From NCBI GenBank assembly GCA_009192285.1, contig CM018607.1, positions 1,487,736 to 1,551,735 of the forward strand: a DNA stretch of 64,000 nt, in the 5' to 3' direction. A model generated the notes under the pieces. It had not been told where the DNA came from, made no database searches, and worked only from the letters and a program-made list of their open reading frames with translations. The stretch comes from Morchella semilibera. Lineage: Eukaryota; Ascomycota; Pezizomycetes; Pezizales; Morchellaceae. Position 1 is the stretch's first letter, and each line of letters opens with the position of its first letter. Shown here in pieces: positions 47,856 to 59,757 of this stretch. The translations under genes were made by a program, and so were the position numbers.

Positions 47856-48891
47856 ATGCCGCTCGACACCGCCAACACCTTCACCGACACCGACGACACC
47901 ACCTCCCCCGAACCCACCTACCCCCCCGCGCCCCCCCTCGCCCCGCTCTCCTTCCTCCTCGGCTACACCGAACCCGGCCGCGCCCGCTACACCACGCAGA
48001 ACCAGGCCACCACCGCGCGCCACCTCTCGCTCACGCTGACGCCCGCCGAGTCCGCAGCCCTCACCCACTACGACAGCATCTTCTACGCCTACGAGTCGTA
48101 CGGCGACGTCCTCGGGAGCGGGGCCGGCGCGCTCCTCGGCCTCGCCCTGCAGTCGCGCAAGCCCGGCCGCGTGCCAACAGCACTGGCACGCCTGTTTGGG
48201 GCCAGCCCGCGCGTGGTGGCCGTGGCGCTGCGCATCGGCGGTGTTTGGCACGCTGGGGAGGCTCTACGGGATGTCCTCGGCGGGCGTGCAGGCGCTCAAC
48301 CGCATGCGCGGGGAGCAGCGGGCCGATCCGGCGATGGCGCGTGTTGTGGCCGCTAGGGCGAGGCGGCTCGACGTCCTGGCGAGGGAGGTGCGGATGCGCG
48401 TGGAGGGGGGACGCCGGGAGGAGGGGGGGGACAGGGACGAGCAGAGCCTTGGTGGGGTCGAGGCCTTCCGTGGCGCGGATGACCCCTTCCCGGATGGCCG
48501 GCCGAGCGAGCTTGCGCAGCAGCAGCAGGTGGTGGAGCGCCAGACGGACGACCCCTTCCAGCTTACGGACGAGCGCGGGCCGCAGCAGCAGCAGCAGCAG
48601 GGCGCGTGGAAGAACAACCACTCGGCGACCGGCGAGAGCGCGTGGGAGCGCCTACGCAAGGGGCAGCAACCACCACAACCACCACCGCCCGAGGACTCGC
48701 CCCAGTCGCAGTCGCCGTGGCCGCGGAGACCGCCAATGAAGGGGTTTGGCTCCCCCGAGCCAAAGACCGACTCGTTCTCGTTCAGCGGCACGGCCGAGGA
48801 CCGCGCGCAGGCGCAGAAGGAGTTTGACGAGGGCTTGGAGCGCGAGCGGAGGAGTGGCGGGGAGGGGGAGGGGGAGGGGGGGAGGTGGTAG
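47856..48891 (+). CDS. Conserved-looking hypothetical protein, one frame break
   Basis: The first frame (47856 to about 48240) reads MPLDTANTFTD... through SFLLGYTEPGRARYTTQ, DSIFYAYESYGDVLGSGAGALLGLA, and PRVVAVALRIGG. The second (about 48235 to 48891) continues VFGTLGRLYGMSSAG, ALNRMRGEQ, then a Gln-rich, Pro-rich and finally Gly/Glu tail. The two halves differ by one base, and removing one base gives a continuous 344-residue protein. The junction lies in a GC-rich run (CGCATCGGCGGTG, about 48230-48243); I see no intron that would solve it. The Gly/Ala-rich part (about residues 80-155) could include membrane-associated helices. I do not know the family. Shares a promoter region with MRE11. 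Confidence 0.65.
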
Positions 48892-51676
48892 GGGCGGTGT
48901 TGTAGATAGGGTAGCTACATGTAGTTAGCTATCAATATAGAGTGGCTTTGTTGTGTATGTTCCTGACTGTCTTGAGTTGTAGACCAGATCGTAACCCCCA
49001 CGGGAGCCAAACCCACTCTCCACCAAAACCCCAGTTCCAAGCCCATCTAGTAGTAGAGCTATATATATATATGCACTGTACATAGATATATCCCATATAA
49101 ACACCGCACCAGACAATCTACTACTACCACACCCATCACGTCACAAACCCAAGCGCTGAGATTATCACTGCGAGCCGGGGAAAATACATCCTCGATCCCA
49201 TGTAATAATTGTGGCAAGGTCCAGACCACTCTTGTTATGTCATTACTGTTGTTTGCCTGCTATTAAATTCCCAAGAAGATAGGACAAGAAATATTCGCTG
49301 CCAGAGTCAATATTTCAAACCCAAGGACGACTGTTGCCGCGAGTATGGACCCCACCCGGTACCCGGCGATCATTCCCACCCGGGATAGCGCCTGCAACCG
49401 CCCAACCGCGGACCCGCCAAGAAGTGTCCCTTCTGTCGTTGTGATACAACCATAAAGTGTGGCTAAGTGTAAAGCCACCGGTGCAGAGATCCCTGCACGA
49501 CACCCCCCAGTTAGCCAACTACACCCGTCGTTGCTGACACCCCTCATGCGAGACCCACACCAACAAGTATTACCGTAGAATTACTAGCACTAGCCACTCG
49601 TCAGCATTGTCTCGACGGCTTATGGGATAGCTACTGTGTACGCCCCAGGCAAATCTACCCATAGCTACGAGGGCGAGCGGGACCTCCCACCCCCAAACGC
49701 TATTGGCTGATGGTAACCCGTGGTTCCTTAGATACAAGTAGGATTACACTATCACAGGCCCCCAGCCAATGGTGCATACATTATGTACTCTATGAGTATA
49801 TGAGTATATGTATATGTAGATGAATGTGGCCGCAACACGCCCGCCCGGTTGGAACAGACCCAGCGCATCTTCTCATGTACTACCCGCGGCCGCGAGTAGT
49901 GTAAGTTTCAATCCCCCTCTATGGTAGGTACATACATACACATGTACTCTAGTTACCTCCCCCCCAATTGACCATTCATTACCCTGTGATGCAGCCAAGA
50001 AATAGAGGACCCATAAACCCCAACGCCACAACCAAAAGCACCGTGGCGTAACACACTGGGTCTCGTCATATGACCACATACCGGTTCAAACCCGGGTGGG
50101 AGCAGGCCCAACATGGTAGCGACGCTCTTGAGGGATGATTACTCATTCACATAAGTCTTTTGTTGCCGGCTTTTTTTTTTAGCCTTGGGTGCTCTGTATG
50201 ACCGCAAGTTGTGTAAGTTTTAATTTAATCCTCTCTCTACGGTACGTACTACTACCTCGCGACCGCCCCTCGTTTCTTAAACATGTAACCACCCCACCCT
50301 CCATAAGCCACAAGCACAAGCACTACCCCAGTGATGTCGACGCCTGGGTACCAACGGCAGTGCGTCCGATCAAGCCACAAACACAAGCCATTGTTTTACA
50401 ACGGAAGACATTGGCCCCCCAGTGCTGCCCCGTCCCGCCTAAGAGGTAACCCACCAACGCCCCACCAACGCCGGATTCCAGCAACTCCGGCTCCGCAATC
50501 CACCACCACAACCCCAGGATGTTTTTCCTCTTGTGGTGTTCTGACAAACACATGCCTAGCACGTCTTGCTGCTGAAAGAAAGAAGACTCCGCAGTTCGAT
50601 CATGTCCGATCATGTCCTTTACAATCCATGTAAGCCCGTCAAAAGCCGCTAGACAACAGCCAAAACACCAAACCCACCACCACCAATCGGTAGACCCTGG
50701 TATATACGACATAGCCCCAGAAGGCCCCAAAGTACCGCCTGTAAACATCACGTATCCTGCAATTGAGATGGTGCAGCAAGCCCCACAAAAATGATTATTG
50801 ATTTCATTTTGGGTTTGGAATCTAGTGATTCAGTAGACTCTGGTTCACTAAAATGCGTTGTTGCGGTCTGGATAGGTTTCAAAGGTGTCCGTTTTTGGGG
50901 TGTGGGTTGGGCTGCTGTCCCAGGACGTTTTTTGAATAGGAACTATAGCTAGCTAAGCTATGGTGGTGGCGGCGGCCAGGATCTGGTCTAGTGGGGGGTG
51001 CTCCTCGAGGTCTACACATAGAGTATATATACCAGGAGTAACGTATCAGCATGTGCAATATGTGCGTGAAGGCTACAAAAATTCGTAAATATGGACAGGC
51101 TTGCTTTCGCCTCCGGCCTCGATATCATATCATTGCCCGTCAGCTAATTGTATCGGCCTCTTGATATTGGTACCTGAATGTTTGTGCCGCTTACTCGGCA
51201 CCGTCTAGCTCCGTCCAACCGGTGTCTAAATGGGCTTTCAGATTCTCTGGGGGTCTACTCGCCCTATACTGTTGAATATGTGGCCCTCCAATCCCGGTCC
51301 GCGCCCTCCTAGTCTCGGGAGTGGGCACGTCTCAGTTGTTTTTGTCCTACGAGGCTCACACACCGCAGTACTTCTATGTTCTATAATCTGCCTTGATGGC
51401 TGGTCAAGAGTAATCTTGGCAAACCCAACGAAATTGTTTCAGGCCATTTCAACCCACAAACTAGTCCGGACATAATAAGCAGCGACTGTGTAAAGAACTA
51501 CACTATTACCGCGAGGTGACCCCTCAGAAATCAGGTCCTGTGCCATTCCCACCAGACTACGTAACAAAAGCAACTTCTCAAACATGAAAATTATGCAAAG
51601 CTTCCTCCATCCATCTAGCACCCCGAGCGAATTTAACCTCCCCCCCCCCATTTTTAAACAGTACCTAGCCCGATAG
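48892..51676. other. Intergenic region with tRNA-like sequences
   Basis: No supported protein gene. A tRNA-Met-like sequence is at 50038-50104 (separate entry). Two short related stretches share GTGTAAGTTT(C/T)AAT (about 49898 and 50209). Several reading frames of 80 to 140 codons exist but show no domain and no codon pattern I trust. Confidence 0.45.
50038..50104 (+). tRNA. Degenerate tRNA-Met(CAT)-like pseudogene
   Basis: A box A-like GTGGCGTAAC...CTGG (about 50043-50059) and a box B match GGTTCAAACCC (50083-50093) are spaced as in a tRNA. The 3' end GGGTGGGAGCA resembles an acceptor strand. The anticodon loop would read CTCATAT if two inserted bases (GT) are ignored, implying CAT. The 5' strand (GCACCGT) pairs poorly with the 3' strand, so it is probably a pseudogene or an element derived from a tRNA. 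Confidence 0.35.
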
Positions 51677-52910
51677 CTACCGGGCATGTCCACCAATCAC
51701 CCCTTCAACGTAAAGGTCATCCAGGGCCTTAAAGCGGTCGGGCTCCTCGAAATCATCATCAACGCTGGCCCCAAGAGGCTCCTTGATCTGTGGGGCCGAT
51801 CGACTGGCGGACATGACGGGCCGGGTCAGCATGTACTGTAGAGGAGAATGTGTGTTAGTAAATAGATTCTTGTATTCATGAGGTGTATATTTTTGGGATT
51901 CACATCGATCCAAGCACGCTGCTCATCCCCACTGGGCCTCTCGCTGTTTGATCTCGTGAGTAAGATATCACGGTGTGGAGTGAAGGGTGACATACTTCAT
52001 GAGATTCCTGGGAGTGGGGAGAAAGGTCCCTTTGGGAAGATTTGCCTTGGGTTTGACGGCATTTTCGGCCGCTACAGCTACCGCCGGCTGAGCTCTGGCG
52101 TTCTCCTTTCCACGGTCTGCAGGTGGTCTCCTATTGGTAGGGGTTCTAGGGAGACTGGATGCTCCCGGGGTAACTGCTACATTAACATTCGCCCTCTTCA
52201 ACCCAAGCCCATCAGCGAGACTAAGCGTATTCATCTTATAATCAACTGGGGTGTTTCCCGTCTCCCAATTGCTCAGATTAGCCGCGTTAATAGCGATGAT
52301 GGGAGGGGTCTTGAGCGTCCCGCCGGGAACAAATGCGTGCATACTAGTCGTCAGCCCAACGTTATTTGCCTGGCCACTCCCAACTTCTATCTTCTTCCCA
52401 TAGCCTCCAGAGAGCCCATAATCTAGAGGGACTACCGGTGCTTTGGTAGTGGTGATAGACTTCGGTGTTGGCACCTCGGGGATTGTAGCCAGCATCCGTG
52501 ACTCCGGACCGGTTCCACGTACGGAGACCTTTCTTTTCTTGGAGAGGGTCCCTCCTACTTCTTGTCCGCGGGGTTTGAGGTTACTCGGGCGGTGGGTGCC
52601 GAGCTTGGCAGCAATCATTTTGGCTTTGAGCTTCTCGTTGGGGTTGCTAGACTTGATCTTGAAAGGAAGTCGAGACGAATCAGCTACTTATGAAACGATT
52701 GGTGGAACTGCGGATTATAGCAGAGATAGAGAGTGTCCATACCGTAGTGACGAGGATATTCTCCGTCCACGCCACGGACTTGAAACTTTCTACAGGGCAG
52801 CACACGAATGGCAGTGTTTTGCCCATCCACAGAAGCTCAGCAACGCTGTACCTTCTGCGCTGGTAGAGCGAGCTTCTATTGCCCTTGGAAGCAGAATAGA
52901 TAGATGCCAT
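51677..52910 (-). CDS. Hypothetical protein with KEN box
   Basis: Three exons (52743-52910, 51996-52657, 51677-51803) join in frame to 957 bases, 318 residues. The first junction (donor GTATGG, acceptor TTTCAAG) reads ENILVTT-IKSSNPNEKLK; the second uses GTATGT and CCGCCAG (192-base intron, or two introns). The protein is basic and low in order after residue 80, with PTPKSI, RTPTNRR and a clear KEN tripeptide (ADRGKENAR, about residue 245), then an acidic end (ASVDDDFEEPDRFKALDDLY). A KEN box is a recognition motif of the anaphase-promoting complex and would suit a cell-cycle protein, but one tripeptide is weak evidence. Family unknown. The first exon (SVAELLWMGKTLPFVCC) is the least certain part. 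Confidence 0.5.
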
Positions 52911-55202
52911 TTCTTATTGTGGATATGAATGATGGTTGACTTGTTGGATTGTGTTGCGTGGTGGACGATGGGACTTGTGCAGCTACATAGTATTGTCCTG
53001 TAACTCAGGCTGAATCACCAACAAGCACTCGGCTAGTTACATCATCCGTGTAACGTACCCCATCCAGCTCATAATCACAACATAGATATCTCAACTGCGG
53101 ATATGGCCCATGGATAATCAAAAAGGGTGATTGTGCCGACCCTTTGTGCGGTACTAACCCAGACTGAGAATACTCACAAACTAGCATCCAGGCAGCTTCC
53201 CCTAGGAAAACGTTTGTTTGCGAGGCAAGTGCGAAAAAGCTTTCCGTGCATCGGGCTTTTTGGTTGATGCATACGGGAATTAGACCATCTTCACTTGGAT
53301 TACCGCCAACCCATCTTGATACTACTTCGACCCCGGCCTCGATCGAACCCACGAACCTCTAGTTCGAGTAGCGCGTGTGGACGAGCAGAGAACACACGTG
53401 TGTACACACCACCGGCCACTATTTCGCGGCGTCCAAACCAGTATAAATTTCGTTATATTATACAATGATGCTACAGACGACGACAGTTTCATAGGGGGTA
53501 CGTTCCCAAAATTGATTGTACACGCGTATTGAATGGTTGCCTGTTAATCTCCAAGACTCCCGAGAAACAGCGGCAAGAAGCTCTCTACTAAATTCGATCC
53601 ATAGATCTAATATCTCCTAGATCTACTCGCGTCACAAAAATATTCGCAAAGTATTACCTGCTAGTCATAACACAGCTATCCATCATAAACAAGGGCTTCA
53701 ATGCGCCGGGATCTAAGACGGGCTGCCCAGGCTTTTTTTAAACGGGCCGAGCCAGGCCAAGGGTCTTTTTGATGAGCCGGGCGGGCGAGGGTCAAAAGCC
53801 CGGGCTCTAAAGAGTTCATGCAATATTATATTTTTGGCTGGGGAAACTGGGGATTGACTGACATTATTTGCAATTGGATGAGATCAACAAACACTTTACT
53901 CCAGGCAGGCGAACACCCAGTTCTTATTGACGGGCGCCCCTAGCCCTGTCAGCCCGGGATATTTACCCTGGACCAGGCCCTGAGTCTGGTACCATGGGCC
54001 GAGCCAGGCCGACCCTCACTCTCAGCCCGAGCTGGCCCATCGAGACCCCGGGCCCATCACGTCGGGGGTATTGCACCCGGAAGCCTCCAAAGGTCTTATG
54101 AACAAGAGCACGCGAGCCTTATCCTAGGACGTCTGAGGGTGGGGGCCAAAATCCTCCGCCACATAACAGGTTCCTAATTGATGAAGTATACGTAGACGCT
54201 ATCTTCTATACCCTGCGACTTTACTAGCTGCCCGTGAGTGCCGGAGGGCTATATAGGGCGTGCTTCAAAATATGACGCTGCACCAGGGTAAATATTAGCA
54301 AAGAGAGCGTTGGGATACAGTAGCTACTGTATCTATATCTACCGAAATTGATGCGAACCAAGCTCACCTTAAGCATTATCGTCATGCATGAACTTTGACT
54401 TCATGACTGATCTGACTAGAGATAGGATTATTCTAAGGCTCTGCACCCGGTCTGCCGCGTGCCAGTCATATCCACTGGAAGCAACATATTATCACCAATA
54501 CACCTACCTGGGGATACGCCGAATCGGCCCAGGGAATGTAAGTAGACCTAGGGTCAGCCAATGCCACTGTTGTGACTGCTTCCTGGCCCCACGCATATGT
54601 ACCTGCACTTATTCGCTCGTTCATCGTGGGTGCAGTCCCTGGTATAACAGACGACCCGATCAGGAACGAAGAGAGCTCTATTTGGCCTTAGACTCTGATT
54701 TAAATCTTTTTCACAGAGGGTTAGGTTTCATTCTTTCAAGCCCGTGCCAAGCCCTACTGGGAAAACGATCGGCTACATGTACCTATCTCAGGCACTATGC
54801 TCAATCTTTGCTAGTGAAGCATCCTTTGGCGGTAATTTCTATTGATAAGAGCTTATCGATCTGTGGAAGATCTATATGGCCGGGGTTATGTAGGAAGGGC
54901 GTTCTCCGCTCGACTTATTCCCGAGGAGAAACACTACTCTAGGACAATACAACTTTCATAACAGGAAACTTTAAATTCACGTTGCAAGTTGAGACCAAGT
55001 AACAAGAAAACCACTTCACTTCCAATCTTAATTCTCTTATAAACAGTCCCAAACCGCAAAAATACCACATCATAAAAAACCAGTATATACAATACTAGAA
55101 TGAAAGTTCGAAAGGAAAAAACGACCCTTGTTAATTGCAAGCCAAAACCGGAAGGTGGGGGAGAGGAGGGGGCAACGAGCTTATCCACTACTCTACTAAA
55201 TT
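52911..55202. other. Intergenic region with GGGCC-rich repeat blocks
   Basis: A minus-strand open stretch at 53005-53352 encodes about 115 residues (SRWVGGNPSEDGLIPVCINQ... DELDGVRY-like) but has no ATG and begins after a stop; it may be an exon of a decayed gene. 53715-54060 has repeated GGGCCGAGCCAGGCC blocks. A plus-strand frame at 54388-54942 has no domain. The rest is featureless. Confidence 0.4.
53715..54060. mobile_element. Possible non-autonomous hAT-type element remnant
   Basis: GGGCCGAGCCAGGCC occurs at about 53744 and again at about 53997, with further GAGCCGGGCGGGC and CCCGGGCTC stretches. Dense GGGCC-type motifs near both ends, about 250 bases apart, resemble the subterminal repeats of hAT elements. 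I could not define exact ends or a target duplication. Confidence 0.35.
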
Positions 55203-56736
55203 TTAAACCTTGCTGCGTTCCGACTCGGAGTCGTCCGTTACGGGTTTCTGGGCCCCGCCTGATACAGCTACACCCGCGTCGCGCTTTCTCGATACGAATC
55301 TCAACCCACAACCGATCATTGCAATCGCAAAAATAAGACCCACAGTGGCCAATGCGACAAGTGCACCGATAACACCCGCCACAGCCTTTGAAATCCCGCC
55401 AGACTTATTGTCTGCGGCATCAACAGGCTCGTCAGATGTAGTGGGGCAGATTGACTCGTCCGAACCGCACATCGTGCACCATTCTGATACTGAATTGACT
55501 GCAACGTTTGACATGTACTGGTTGAAATCATCCCACGAGATGACGGCTTCGGTGTTTCCAAAAAGTGGGTATTCTTCGATGTCGCTGCTGGTGCCGTTAC
55601 GGAAAAGGAAACGTACATAGAGATCTTTTGTGTCGGTGGGGAAGTTGGTGTTGTCCTCGTAGGAGAGAAGCTCAAACGCCAGTGTTGAGGCATAATCAGG
55701 GAGACCAGTAAAGTTCTCGTAAGCAGTGGACAGGCCTGTGAGTGCGAAGAAAGAAAGAAATGTATCATAAGATCCAACGAGCAAGGAAAGCTTATTATTA
55801 ACGCCTTTGGAGTCAATAGTCGTGGATAGCTGTGTCACAATCTTGTTGGCAAGGGTACGCCCGGAGACAAGAGCAACGGCAGAAGTGCTTGATGCGTTTC
55901 CGTTAAGCCCTAGCTCGTGAGAGTCGGCTAAAGTCCGCAATTGAAAGAGCTGTTCTGAGGATACGACATCTGCGATGGTGCTATTGTGGATTGTGCCAAC
56001 ATTGATATAGTCATAGATGGCATATGCGTTCTTGTAACTCCACTGGCTTGACGAAAAGACACCCTCCAGAATATCCGAAAAGGATTCATAAAAGTCTTTT
56101 GTAGTGGCTTCAAGGTGAGAGTATTGCTCAGAGAGATAAAATCTTTCACTTTCTTCCGTAAACTTAGGGCATCCATCATCGGCCTTGAGCCAAATTGTGG
56201 ATGGATCAGTTACAGAGATTGTATGGATAGTTGTGTACTGATAACCAGCAATAGGTAAAGAGATGACAGAGCCATTCGTGAGAATTTCGGTGGTGACAGC
56301 TTCGGATGAGCCGGTGATGGGAGGGTAAAGACCCTGGAGGAATGCTTGACCGGAAGTTACCAAGAGGTTCTGGTCACCGGTAAGTTGTTAGCAAGGCACT
56401 CCAGCCCGAGTGCGAGTCCATATTGTCTGGCTGACTTACCTGGTCAGGCGCCTCTGCGTAAAGCTGTGCGTTTTTGAATTCTTGGTAACTGATACCCGAT
56501 ATCGCAGTCGACGAATTGCCAATGTACCGCGAACGGTAGAACTCCCCAGAGTCGTATAGCTGGTTCTTACCGAGTGTTGTGAGTTTTGTGGGCGGAAAAA
56601 CTTTTGCGGAACGGTCACCATGACGGGAGAAGATAACGGCACCGTGGACTGTCTCCGTTGCTGCTTGCACACCCAATGGGAGCAGCAAGAGTGACAATGA
56701 AAGAGTGGGCGGGTAAAGCATTTTTGGTAGTTCCAA
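55203..56736 (-). CDS. Histidine acid phosphatase, membrane-anchored
   Basis: Two exons (56440-56736, 55203-56369) join in frame (donor GTAAGT, acceptor GTGACCAG) to 487 residues. The N-terminus is a signal peptide (LSLSLLLLPLGVQA), so the enzyme is secreted; mature start near ATETVHG. The branch-2 histidine phosphatase signature RHGDR is at residues 38-42, with the catalytic His39. Several Asn-X-Ser/Thr glycosylation sites follow. The C-terminus has a Gly/Ala-rich transmembrane helix (about residues 429-455) and a basic tail, so the enzyme should stay on the plasma membrane or in the secretory pathway facing outside. The second catalytic motif, usually HD, is present as GSYDTFLSFF: the His is replaced by Tyr while the Asp remains. 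It probably hydrolyses phosphate monoesters; the natural substrate is unknown. Confidence 0.9.
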
Positions 56737-58070
56737 GAAATTTCTTTGTAAAGAATTGAGTGTTTGAGGAATGGAATCAGCAGGCAGCTAGTGTGGGAGA
56801 AGAGGCTACATTTATACTTGACGAAGTGGCAGAGTACGGCTGGAGACTGCCTCCAACATCTTTTTCCTCCTAGACTACTATAGTTTTGTGACAAGTCATA
56901 TGATAACTACATGTATATACTTAGTTATATGGTTATCTCGATCGTGACTACATTTATCCGTCACTCGACTCCTTTTACAGTCCCACCTCGTTATGTCGTT
57001 AGCGTATTCTGGGGGTCAAACCCCTACGGGATAGCAAATATACGAGACAGCAAATAGTTTTTGGTGGAGAAGAGCAGTACCTGTCCCTCAAATCGAGATA
57101 TCGAGATACGAGATAGCGAGGTGCGACTGTAGTTGGCAGCCACATTTATACTGATAGGCGAAAAGGGAAGGTGGTTTGTGTAATGCCAAGCGCAACTTTT
57201 GTCACTGAATTCGATAATTGAGTCCTTTAGTACCGACCGCATCACACAAGCTTTTAGAAGTCTAAGACAACTGTACCTATGTATGTCCTAGGGGGACTTG
57301 GCCTGCATATTATCGAAAATACCTTTGGAGGGAATGGCTCAGAGTAGTCTCGTTCCCAGACCCCAGCGGTATTTTCAATACCGGAAGGGTCTGGTGTGCT
57401 TGCCCAAAAACTTTGTACCAGTCCTTTTTTTGCCAAAAGTCCATTCTCTACCAAAAAAGGTCCGGCAGGGTTATTTAGAAACCCGGGTTTTTTCCGAAAA
57501 GTTATTGCTCCAGACCCTACTACGATGAACCTAAGTTACATGTATCTATCGGTCACAACCACCACCACCACTAACACCACACCGTATGGGCTGGGAACGA
57601 GACTAGGCTCAGAGGGTATGAGGGTAAACTCGGCGTTTTCAAGGAATCAACCAATCAATTTTGCAGAAATTATTAATTGGGGGATCTACTCCCATAATGG
57701 TACTAGCGCCTAGGCTAATCTAATGATGAAGTTTTCTCGGATTTCCATTCTTCTGGACGCCCGCTAGGCCCTTTCACGCCATAGTACTTAGGACTACCCT
57801 TGAATTCTCAGATACTGTACTTAATAGTCTGTGAAAATATATGAAGTATCAATCAATCAATCAGTCTGTGAAAATAAATTTTGTAACATAGAAAAACATA
57901 GGAAAACATCGATATATATCGCTACATGCATAACTTAGAAAGAGACACTTATAATTATTACAAAAGGAATCAACGCCGGCGAAAATCATAGGAATAGCTA
58001 GAAGTAGCCAGGAAGAAGCAATAAAGCACCGGGCAGTATTGGGCACACAAAGAAAACAATTTGAAGTTAC
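56737..58070. other. Intergenic region
   Basis: Contains the phosphatase promoter (next to 56736). Repeated GAGATA / CGAGAT strings occur at about 57088-57118. I find no gene. Confidence 0.5.
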
Positions 58071-58817
58071 TCAACCGCGACTTGAAGCCGCCCTGCTCTT
58101 TCGACGCCTGTCTTCCCTCTCCCGTCGAATCCTCACCATTGCTTCCGATATATGTTCTGCCTTTTTGAAGTGCACATGAAGATGTTTCAACTGAATGTTT
58201 GTCACATTATCGGTCGTATATGAACACTCAGAGCATCTGAAGTGGTTCACATTTGGATGAAGTTCCCGCCAATGTTCGTCTAAAGCCTCCATTGTCGGGA
58301 AGCTGCTGTATGTATACATCCATGGGCATTCCGGGCAACTGCAGAAAAAGAGGTTCTTATGTGCTTTGCGAGCGTGTACTAGGCGTGATCTCCAGTTTGT
58401 GAAGCCTGAGCGCTTTCGGCAGTCAGGAACACTACAATGGTATTTTGGACTGATATGAGAGATTTCGGGTAGAGCATGAGCCATAGGAGGAGAGGAGAGA
58501 TTGGACGTAGAGTTCTCAAATGTTGGAGGCGATGCTTCAATCAAGGTATTGTCTAAGCCCATAAGCGAAGACATCCCGTTATCAGGTGAGGGAACAGATG
58601 ATGAGCCGGGAGAGTGATCGTAGAACTGAGAATCGAATGAAGAGCCGCTTGATTGTATTGGAGAGTTATTTGATATTAGGTGGTCGGTCTCATCTATTCC
58701 CGCGAATTGATCGAGAATGGGTCCCGGGCTTTGAGTATACATGTATCCATCAAAGATAGGTGTTTCGTCGCCAAGAAGACCGGTCCAAGTGTTTTGCATA
58801 TTAAATGATTCCGACAT
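58071..58817 (-). CDS. C2H2-type zinc-finger-like protein, putative transcription factor
   Basis: This single-exon gene encodes 248 residues. The first half is Ser/Pro-rich and acidic, as in activation regions. The second half (about 125-225) has three Cys/His clusters: CSVPDCRKRSGF...HARKAH, CSCPECPWMY...HWRELH and CSECSYTTDN...HLHVHFKKAEH. Each has Cys-x(2-4)-Cys followed by a His pair, as in fungal C2H2 fingers. A basic tail (RRIREREDRRRKSR-type) may bind DNA or act as a nuclear signal. The ATG at 58815-58817 has no competing upstream start. Target genes are unknown. Confidence 0.75.
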   Translation of the reverse strand: MSESFNMQNTWTGLLGDETPIFDGYMYTQSPGPILDQFAGIDETDHLISNNSPIQSSGSSFDSQFYDHSPGSSSVPSPDNGMSSLMGLDNTLIEASPPTFENSTSNLSSPPMAHALPEISHISPKYHCSVPDCRKRSGFTNWRSRLVHARKAHKNLFFCSCPECPWMYTYSSFPTMEALDEHWRELHPNVNHFRCSECSYTTDNVTNIQLKHLHVHFKKAEHISEAMVRIRREREDRRRKSRAASSRG

Positions 58818-59708
58818 GTTTCTGTGCAGTTTGTATATGAGTTAAGTCTCATTGGCCGTGACGAGATGCTCCTTACATTTATGGTAAAGTACTAGATTTT
58901 CTAGTCGCTGGCTACTTGGAGCTGAGGGTTATCAAGGACCGCTAAGTTGTTGAGAGCCGCAGAAACAGATGCTAGGATTCAGATGAAACAGGTTCTCCGG
59001 GGATACAGATGTTGTGAATAGGAGGCAGTGGTGGTTGCGTTATATTCAAGAAAGAGAGCTCAAGAGTGATGGGAAACGATGAATATTCTGAAGGGGATAT
59101 GGATCAGGATGGTCAGATAGAGGCGTTGTGAAGCGATTTACATACTATATATATGTATAAGCACCGAGCGAGGGAGCATGAGTGAAGTTACAAGAGAACT
59201 CTCTCATTGGCAACCGTTTCCTTGGACGAAAGTACCGTGCATGCAAGGGATGAGGTTCCCGCACAATATGTATGCAAAGAACTTTCGGCGGGCAAATATT
59301 ATTCAGCACAAAATCATATAATATAGCAAGGCTACACCAGTGATCTGGTTTAGATGGTTCAAATAATCAAGTGTTCCAAACGGGGGTTTCGGGTATGTAA
59401 CCCCTCCCGAGGACTTCATGCAAGCGACTTTTGCTCGACCAATCCTCGACGGCTATTGTAGCCTTTTCATGCAGGAAACGGCCCCCCCACACCCCCCAGA
59501 CGACAGACATGTATGCAAGAAACCTTTGTCAAGCCAATTGGGATGTTTCTCGAAGAACTTTCGTCTGCCTGACAGGGAGCAACACCTCGATCCTGCTGCG
59601 CGCACATGCACAGCCGCTCAGTTCGCACAACGAAGCATCCAGCTGTCTGCTCCGCGAGCCTTCACATACATACCCGTAATTTCACAGAAAAACCCCGCCA
59701 AGGCTACC

Positions 59709-59757
59709 TTTTTGTGTGGCATGCAATAGTGGTCGGGTCTGGGAACGTCATGAATTG
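59709..59757 (+). mobile_element. Half-copy of the ATTGCATACCATAC MITE family
   Basis: TTTTTGTGTGGCATGCAATA followed by GTGGTCGGGTCTGGGAACGTCATG aligns with the right part of the element ending at 25532 (TTTTTTGTGTGTATGCAATA, GTCGTGTTCGGAAACGTCATG). The left arm is missing or too diverged. Confidence 0.55.

Noticed and set aside
47861-48251. Minus-strand frames antisense to the gene at 47856
   Set aside because: GC-rich antisense shadows without conserved content.
50323-50751. Minus-strand frame of 142 codons rich in Trp and Gly
   Set aside because: Composition follows local CCA-rich repeats on the other strand; no domain.
53330-53400. tRNA-like GGGTTCGATCGAGG on the minus strand
   Set aside because: The putative T-arm does not pair and no D-arm or acceptor strand was found.
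54388-54942. Plus-strand frame of 184 codons
   Set aside because: Cys/Tyr/Arg-rich with no motif and no neighbouring exons; likely a chance frame.
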